Assembly: GCF_028554725.1 (NCBI RefSeq)
Contig: NC_071669.1
Location: 2,433,501-2,497,500, forward strand
Length of the DNA: 64,000 bases
Reading direction: 5' to 3'
Origin: Zeugodacus cucurbitae
Lineage: Eukaryota; Arthropoda; Insecta; Diptera; Tephritidae
In this document: positions 57,422 to 64,000 of the stretch, in pieces
How positions within the stretch are numbered: position 1 is the stretch's first letter
Layout: every line of letters begins with the position of its first letter
Translations under genes and position numbers: made by a program
Notes under the pieces: generated by a model
What the model was told of the DNA's origin: nothing
What the model saw: the letters and a program-made list of their open reading frames with translations, nothing else
Databases searched by the model: none

Positions 57422-60400
57422 TAAATTACTGACTTCACCTCAATGAGTTGCTTGAAATAAAAATCAAAATCAAATTGAAGTTTGAATTGTAAATTACGCG
57501 AATATCACTACCATAAATTGTAATTTGCTCAAGTCAGAAAGCATGTACAAGTTTCTCGAGGAGCAATCAGTGCAAGTACTTCCGTTTTGCATAAAAACGA
57601 CAAGAGAGCACGGCACAAACATAAATACGGCTATATGATTATTTCATTAAAAAAGCGAAAAATACAATTCAAACACAATCGAACGCGCACATAAACTCGC
57701 TTAATGCCAGAAAAGTGTCGTATAAACCGCACCGGCGCTGACGTTATAAGCCATAAATATTAGCTGAAATGGGTACACCTTTTAGTTGTTGAAAGTTGGT
57801 CAGCCAGTGCGACATACATACTCCATAGTTTATTTATCAGCACAAACACACAAACACACATACATAGACTTCAGCTGGCGTTTGGCGCTTGGATATCGTG
57901 ACGATGGCGCGTAAATTTCCCAAACTTTTTTTTTCATTCGCTTTTGATTTAAACTTGAGCCGTTGATATTTACAACATGAAATCACGTTAAAAAGTAGTA
58001 AGTAATACAAGCACACATACATACATATGTATGTACGTATGCAAAGTCTAGAACTGAATGTGTGGGCTGTCGCTGCTAGCGTGTTAACGATAATAGAGTC
58101 GGTCATAATGCCAAATGGTGATGTGTCGCCGCAGTCGGAGTCATATTTCCAGTGGCACGAAGGTTTCCAACCCAAAAAACAGAAAATGTTATATGAGTGC
58201 AGTCAACGGATATGGCAAGGTAACCGCAAAATATTGCCTAAAATTTATGAGTTTGAAAAGCAGCAGCAGCGGCGACGCTTGACTTTAGCACCCAGAATAG
58301 CAGAATAGCGCTGCTTTCAACACATAATGCTCGTGAGCTCATAATAAGCGCTAAAAATAGGCTTTGGTAACAGCGGTATTACTAACGAAGTGGGTGAGTG
58401 GGCTCTTTTGCTAATTTAGCAAGTAGGAAAATTTTTGTTTGAGAGCGGTGTGGCATTCGAGACTCGAAGGATAACAAAATGTGCACAAAGTATTTTTACC
58501 GCTATGCAAATGCGATGTTTTGAAGAGCTCCGATTTTTTTGGAATTTTGAACACAGTGAGCTCAACCCGCCGTTCGAGCCACTCGCAGTACCGCTCTCCG
58601 CCATACAATTAGCTCTCGAAGTGAATTCGTTACGCCTCAATTACTCACTTAAACGACATGATAAGAGCTTATTTTCTTTTACACTCTACAACCAAAAGTG
58701 CCCACGCTTACTGTAGAAGAAGAAGAAGAAGGGCTCAGCTGAGTATATGGAAACGCGACGCAATGCACGCACTCAAAATAAGTGGATGACGTGCATTTCG
58801 GCAGGTTCAACCTCAGCTCAGCGAAGGCGACCGCGTCATGCAATCAAAACTGGCGGATGGACGGACAAGTAGACAGTCAAAAACAATGCAAGGAAACCAA
58901 AAAAAAGAACAAGTGAAATGAAAGAACACACAACTGACCTATACTTTTTGGAGATTTTTTTTTGTAATATTCTTACCTAATGCTGTTTGTGTTTAATATA
59001 AGCATTATGAGGCACAAAAAATAGCTGCTAATTTATTTGGAGTCACGTCGTCATAGTCGTCGCACAACTACACACACATATATATGTATATATGTATGTA
59101 GGTGTGTGTTAAGCATTTGGTTGCGTTGTCGTCACTATTATTTTAGTGTCCATGTCATCGTCAGCTCCGTACAAACCTCCAAAGGGTGTGCCTTGTCTAG
59201 TCGCTGTTTTGGTCATTTATAAGCAGCATGACGCAGCAAGTGGACTGACTTGTAGATGAGAGGTGGTGCTGGCGTGGTCTGATGCATTTGTTTAAATTAT
59301 TAGATAATGGTGATTGTTTTAAGGATCTTTTATATAATTTGACTGAAAGTGTACATATGTAAGGTTGTTGAAGAAATAGTTGAAATATGAGAACAGTTGT
59401 GAGATAAGCGATATTTATACTTTCTTTATACAAGCACATACTATATTCTTCGCAAAAAGTTACCTACAAATTTGGAAAATATGTTCTATTGTTTTCATTC
59501 ATATAATATACAAATATGGAAAAAGGTTTTGAAACCGATACCAAAACATATGTTTGTTGGTATGAAAGTGTATGCATAAGACATATCTGATCTTCATAAC
59601 TCATGCGAAAGGTCGCTTAGGTAAACTAAATCGTTAGTTGAAACGAACCAAAGCAACATGTTCGAACATGTCTCGAAAAGGTGAGCATCCTCTAGAAGCA
59701 GTTTTAACGAAACTGAAAGTTGGCAAATTAAAAAAAAAATAGTAAAGGAACATGAGAAAAAATCAAAAATCGGAAATCTAATTAACGAAAGCGATTTAAA
59801 TAAATCGAAACCACAAATTTATAATTTTTCTTCAACTTCTCTTATATACTACTGTATTCGAAAAAAAGTGTTACCCGTACATAACCTAAAATCACAATAA
59901 ATTAGTTAGTAGAAAGAAAGAAATACAAATAAAAAACACGACGAAAAGGATAATCACGGTTCCCAAATCACAAGTGCATGACTTGAAACTAAATATATGT
60001 ATGTATGTATATATGTATATGGTATATAAGTATTTGAAATTTTAATAGAACAGAAGTTTCTAAAGACTGAACACTTGTTTTTTCTTTTTTTTTAATTTGC
60101 TAAAGAGCCAACCTTCACGCATCGCTGGCTAATTGGACAAAAAATTATAATAACAAAAGGAAGCGTAAATATGTCTATAGAGCACACACCCTCTAGGAAT
60201 ATTTCGGGACGATTTTTTTTTTAATATAAAATATTCTCCGTGAGGTATATAGAAAATATACTTACAAAAAAATATAATAAAATATACAGTTAGTTTAAAC
60301 CATCCTTTTAAGTTGATATGGGGTCTACTACGGTAACAGTCTTTGGATGAATGTCTGATCTATTAAAGTTTCTTAGGCATGGTTATCTAGATACAAATTT

Positions 60401-60505
60401 TCATAAATAATATTCGCTTTCAAACATGAAATGACAAGCAAACCTAGAGATAGAAGACATCAAAATGTTGTCATCGTTATTTCATTAGAGATTTCATTCA
60501 ATATA
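57422..60505. other. Unique gene-poor DNA
   Basis: AT-rich with TATG repeats (58018-58040, 59080-59100, 59995-60020) and a GAAGAAGAAGAAGAAG run (about 58715-58730). The plus frame 58027-58308 has a non-repetitive second half (SYFQWHEGFQPKKQKM) but starts in simple repeat and has no known relative, so it is not called. Confidence 0.45.
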
Positions 60506-61230
60506 TTAGGCTGGCAAAAATTCCGTCTTTTTGTCTTTTGAATTTCGCGGGTATGTTTAAAGCGCTACAGAGCTCGTATCTGGCAATACTATGCATCTTT
60601 GAAAGGTCTTGACATATTCTACAAAACAACGCTATGCATGTGTCTGGAGACGAAAAATAAATCATATAGACAAGGCCGGTGAATCGTCCCAAATACTGGC
60701 CAAGCCAGGATTGACGGCCAGGAAGGTTTTGCTGTGTGTTTAATGGGATTTTAAAGGAATCATCCACCATGAGCTGCTCCCATATAGCCAGACGCTTAAT
60801 TCTACCATCTACTGCGAACAACTGGACCGCTTGAAGCAGGCGATCGAAGTGTCCAGAATTGGTCAACAGGAATGGTGTAGTGTTCCACCAGGACAACGTT
60901 AAACCACACACTTCGTTGATCAGAAGCTACGGGAGCTCCGATGGGTGGTTTTATCGCATCCACCATATAGCCCGGACATAGCGCCAAGTGATTACCACCT
61001 GTTCCTGTCCATGGCGAACGTCCTTGATGGTGTAAAGTTGAACTCAAAAGAGGCTTGTGAAAAGTGGCTGTCCGAGTTATTCGCAAATAATGAGGATGGC
61101 TTCTACGAGGGCGGTATTATGAAGTTGCCGTCTAGATGGAAACAGATTATCGAACGTAACGGTACATATCTGAACTAAATCGAGCACTGTAACCCTTTTT
61201 AAAAAGGAAGGGAGACATTTGCCAACCTAA
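60506..61230 (+). mobile_element. Mariner family 1, copy D (725 bp, N-terminal half deleted)
   Basis: Both terminal repeats are present (TTAGGCTGGCAAA on the left, GGAAGGGAGACATTTGCCAA then CCTAA on the right) with TA on both sides (60504-60505, 61231-61232). The leader is kept to CGCTATGCATG, then jumps directly to TGTCTGGAGACGAAAAATAA, equivalent to the VTGDEKW region. All DNA-binding domain sequence is lost. Confidence 0.93.
60945..61178 (+). pseudogene. Mariner transposase C-terminal segment in copy D
   Basis: The open segment covers HPPYSPDIAPSDYHLFLSMA with the third catalytic Asp (SPDIAPSD), then VLDGVKLNSKEACEKWLSEL, FANNEDGFYEGGIMKLPSRW and KQIIERNGTYLN with its natural stop at 61176-61178. 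It is the only copy in the window that preserves this C-terminus intact. Upstream pieces (HQDN-like changed to HQDNVKPHTS after a frame change, and GDEK with a TAA in place of Trp) show it cannot encode a working enzyme. Confidence 0.88.
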
Positions 61231-63662
61231 TATTTGAATATTATAACTTCTCTTTCTTATAAAAATTTGCCTGTACCTAGGAGGTCACGTATATTTTTCC
61301 TAAGAATGAGTGGCCAGTTTATCCACTTTATATAAAGTATACTGTTCAACAACCTTACTGTAGTTGGCAGTTTCCTGAAGCCTTGCATCAACGGTTCACA
61401 TATCCCTACAGGGTTTTGTGATCCAATCTAGAAACACAAATCAGCGTGTTTGTAGTGTATGTGTTTGTATTCAATTCTAAAAATATATCTTATAACACAT
61501 TCAATGTACACCTGTGGCTATATCTTTGTCTCAAACAATATACCCGTAAATATGTATTTGTGAGCCTGTCAAACCAAACGATCCGATTAAAAATGAAGCA
61601 GCCGTTCAGGCATATGATTTTCAAAGAACACACATGCATACATATGTACGAGTATAAAGGCACATAAAAGAATCAAGATGAAAATGAAATTTATGTGCGT
61701 GCTGTTAGTGTGACCCAAAACGATAAGTGATCCTCAACAGCAGAGTCCATGAAGCGACCAACAACAACAAACAACAAAATCGCTTTGTAATCTAATGCCG
61801 TAGAGCATGTGCAGCGCATACAGTGAAGGGGGCAACGATCCGTAAAATGCAAAGTGCAATTTGAAATGCTTGTAGACGAGCCTTGTCATTGATTTGACAT
61901 GTTTGCCACGCACAAAGCGATTTTCTGATATTTCATACTTTTTTCTTTCTGCTTTTCTTGCTTTTCATTTTTTTTGCACTGTTGTTGTTGTTGCATCCCT
62001 TGAGCCTGATCCTAAACGCAAAATCGAATTGCCCTCTGTGGCACACTTGTTGTTGCCATTCCGCTATTGTTGTTGTGTTGTGCACTGGCGTGCTGTCGCT
62101 GCAAGCATGTGAGTCACCGACCCGCACCGCTGCTTAGGCTCTAGCCGTGGCTCATTCGCACACAATTACAGTGATTTCCTAGGGGCAATTGTTTTGGCTG
62201 TCGCTGCTGGTGCTCAATGCCTCCGGTTTCTTCTGGTTCATGGCATTCGATTGTTTGCTTGCAGATTTGCCATTTTCTTCTTCTTCATCTTCTTTTCGAT
62301 TTTATTGGCACACATTCATGGTTGCCACCACTTTTGATAGCCAGTGCAGTTTTTTAACTTGTCAGCTCTCTGATTTCATTGTCCTAGACCTGCCTGCCAC
62401 CACTGGACTGTGCTCAGCACAATAGCGTTGGCAATCCCTATTTACCGCTCACACTATTTGCTGCCAATCTGGGCTTTGTGCGCCTATTTTTCTCGGTTTT
62501 TTCTTCTTCTGATTTCTTTTTTGTTTTTGCTCGAATGCGTGCATTGTCAGCGCGATGATGGATTTTACTCATATGGCATTGTTGCTGCGGCTCGGCCGTG
62601 GCACATCTCTCAATTGGCGCAAATAATCCACATAATTCCGTGGAAGAACATTCCCACGCTCAAGAAGTCGTGCCGTGCCCTTTTTCAGCTTGCTGGTGGA
62701 TGCAGAAATGTGTTGTTGTTGTTTTTATTATTCTATTGGTTACAGATTGCTTTGTGTTGCTTCGTGCCTGGCGCGCTCCGACAGCCTCACCTGTGCCCTG
62801 AACGAGACCGCAGCCACGTAAGCCTATGCGATCTAGGCATGGCGGTGCGTAGGTAGCGGTCTCAGCAGGCCGCTGTCTGCTTTTTCGCTCGCTAACAAAT
62901 AGGTGTATTCCTGTTGTTGTTATCAATATGTTGCAAGTATGTGTTTCGTCCTTTTTTAGACTGCAGTCTTTGTCTGCGCTAGTTGCAAGATGCTGAAACA
63001 CCTGAAGCTGTTCGCCGAGTGCAACCCCCAAGTTGGGTTTTGTACTTTCCCTCCACAAATATAAATACACTTTTGTTATTATTGTCGCTGGATTTCTATA
63101 TATGTACTTACAGATCTCAAATCCCTCTTTTATGGCGCGTTTAGTGGGCTGCATAAATGGTTTGGCGGGAAGTCTGATTGCCAAGCGCTTTGTTGTTGCC
63201 AAATGTAATTATGACACTTATTGTCCAAGAAAATTTATGATCAACATGTGCACTCAGAGCTCTATTAGAATTAGAATGTGAGGTCTTTAAACCAAAAAAG
63301 GTCTTTTCTAGCGCAAACTGGTAAGTATGAAAAACGTAGGTTTGAAACTGGATGAGGTCTTTCGTTTTTTCAGCAGTTTTCATCTCGTTTCATTTACACT
63401 TACTGAAACATTGTTGACACATCACGAAAGTGTCTTCAATACATATGTGTCGCTTTGTTCCAAAAGATTTGCATTTCTATTTTGAATTTCAGTTTTATGA
63501 TTTTAAAACAATGAATGTATCAACAATGCTTTCGTGTCACGAAATATGATGTGAGAATTAATTTAACAGCACAGTTTTGGATGCATAATTTCCACTCTCC
63601 TATGAATTCTAGTTCAAATATCTTCCTTAGAAAAAGTAAATCTGAGAAATCGTATGTGAACA
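61231..63662. other. Unique DNA, GC-richer between 61970 and 63030
   Basis: No gene is recognised. The longest frame, 62660-63202 minus (180 codons), overlaps 62410-62856 plus (148 codons) and others and shows no family motif. The sequence ATGTACTTACAG at about 63103-63114 resembles a splice acceptor on plus, and its complement resembles a donor on minus. Confidence 0.4.
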
Positions 63663-64000
63663 ATAGGAAGACGAATATCTCCCTTCTTATTTACGAAGAA
63701 CTCGGACAGCCACTTTTCACAAGCCTCTATTGAGTTCAACTTTACACCACCAAGGGCGTTCGACATGGACAGGAACAGGTGGTAATCACTTGGCGCTATG
63801 TCCGGGCTATATAGTGGTTGCGATAAAACCTCTCATCTGAGTTCCCGTAGTTTCTGACAAGTCATCAACGAAGTGTGTGATCTGGCGTTGTCCTGGTGGA
63901 ACACTACACCCTTCCTGTTGGCCAATTTTGGACGCTTTTGGTCGATCGCCTGCTTCAAGTAGTCCAGTTGTTCGCAGTAAATGGTAGAATTAAGCGTCTG
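63663..64000 (-). mobile_element. Mariner family 1, copy E (continues beyond window)
   Basis: A decayed terminal repeat (AATAGGAAGACGAATATCTC then CCTT) marks the element 3' end. The C-terminal ~45 codons and 3' UTR are deleted, so GAAGGGAGATATT follows directly on TTCTTCGTAAATAA. Minus-strand phrases read, going inward from the window end, TLNSTIYCEQLDYLKQAIDQ, KRPKLANRKGVVFHQDNARS (second catalytic Asp) and, after a frame change, SLYSPDIAPSDYHLFLSMSN (third catalytic Asp). The N-terminal part lies outside the window. Confidence 0.9.

Noticed and set aside
62660..63202. 180-codon minus-strand ORF, among the longest in the window
   Set aside because: No domain, no hydrophobic or repeat pattern of a known family, long overlapping frames on the other strand, and a splice-like site in the middle. 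Length alone is plausible by chance in this GC-richer stretch.

Overview
The window looks like AT-rich nuclear DNA from a higher dipteran, most likely a tephritid fruit fly of the Bactrocera, Zeugodacus or Ceratitis type. This is inferred from the sequence style: long gene-poor tracts, CA/GT and AAC-rich low-complexity DNA, many ACATATGT palindromes, a GTAAGT/TTTACAG intron of under 100 bases, and a dense mix of mariner, Tc1, non-LTR and Helentron/DINE-like relics. Nothing bacterial is present: there are no operons and no ribosome binding sites. No species name can be given from sequence alone.

Only two ordinary genes are clear, both near the left end. One is a minus-strand tRNA-Glu (anticodon UUC) at 2245-2316. 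The other is a two-exon plus-strand gene at 3044-4040 for a 300-residue MADF-domain protein with a BESS-like C-terminal segment, probably a nuclear DNA-binding regulator. Its intron is short (3419-3512) and keeps the reading frame.

The remaining ~60 kb is a graveyard of mobile elements set in unique AT-rich DNA, either intergenic or a very large intron. Five defective copies of one mariner family lie at 8090-9203, 21061-21765, 56466-57421, 60506-61230 and 63663 to the window end; each has lost a different part. A second mariner family has three short copies (5101, 21974, 51785) and a third has one (38903-39265). A Tc1-like element (10675-11648) keeps half a transposase and has a doubled terminal repeat. 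Non-LTR retrotransposon 3' ends occur at about 5385-5790, 17290-17880 and 43290-43740; a different non-LTR element, with a decayed RNase H and zinc-knuckle region, lies at 45065-46010. Helentron/DINE-like repeats lie at 10285-11860 (old, with the Tc1 element inside it), 14128-15325, 28024-29418, 31464-32597, 38148-38395 and, as a different subfamily, 54231-55100.

Tandem and local repeats include a 90-bp minisatellite (25345-26440), an AT-rich minisatellite (19735-20125), a 154-bp repeat inside the 54-kb element, and an unrecognised cluster at 33.9-36.8 kb in which a short GC-richer core recurs eight times, one copy inverted. Several elements are nested, so relative ages can be read. No CRISPR array, rRNA or convincing new gene system was seen. 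The most unusual parts are the 33-37 kb repeat cluster with possible small spliced exons beside it, a 110-bp block (31338-31447 and 38397-38507) linked to two Helentron-like copies, and a 986-bp transposon-like inverted-repeat unit at 48908-49893.
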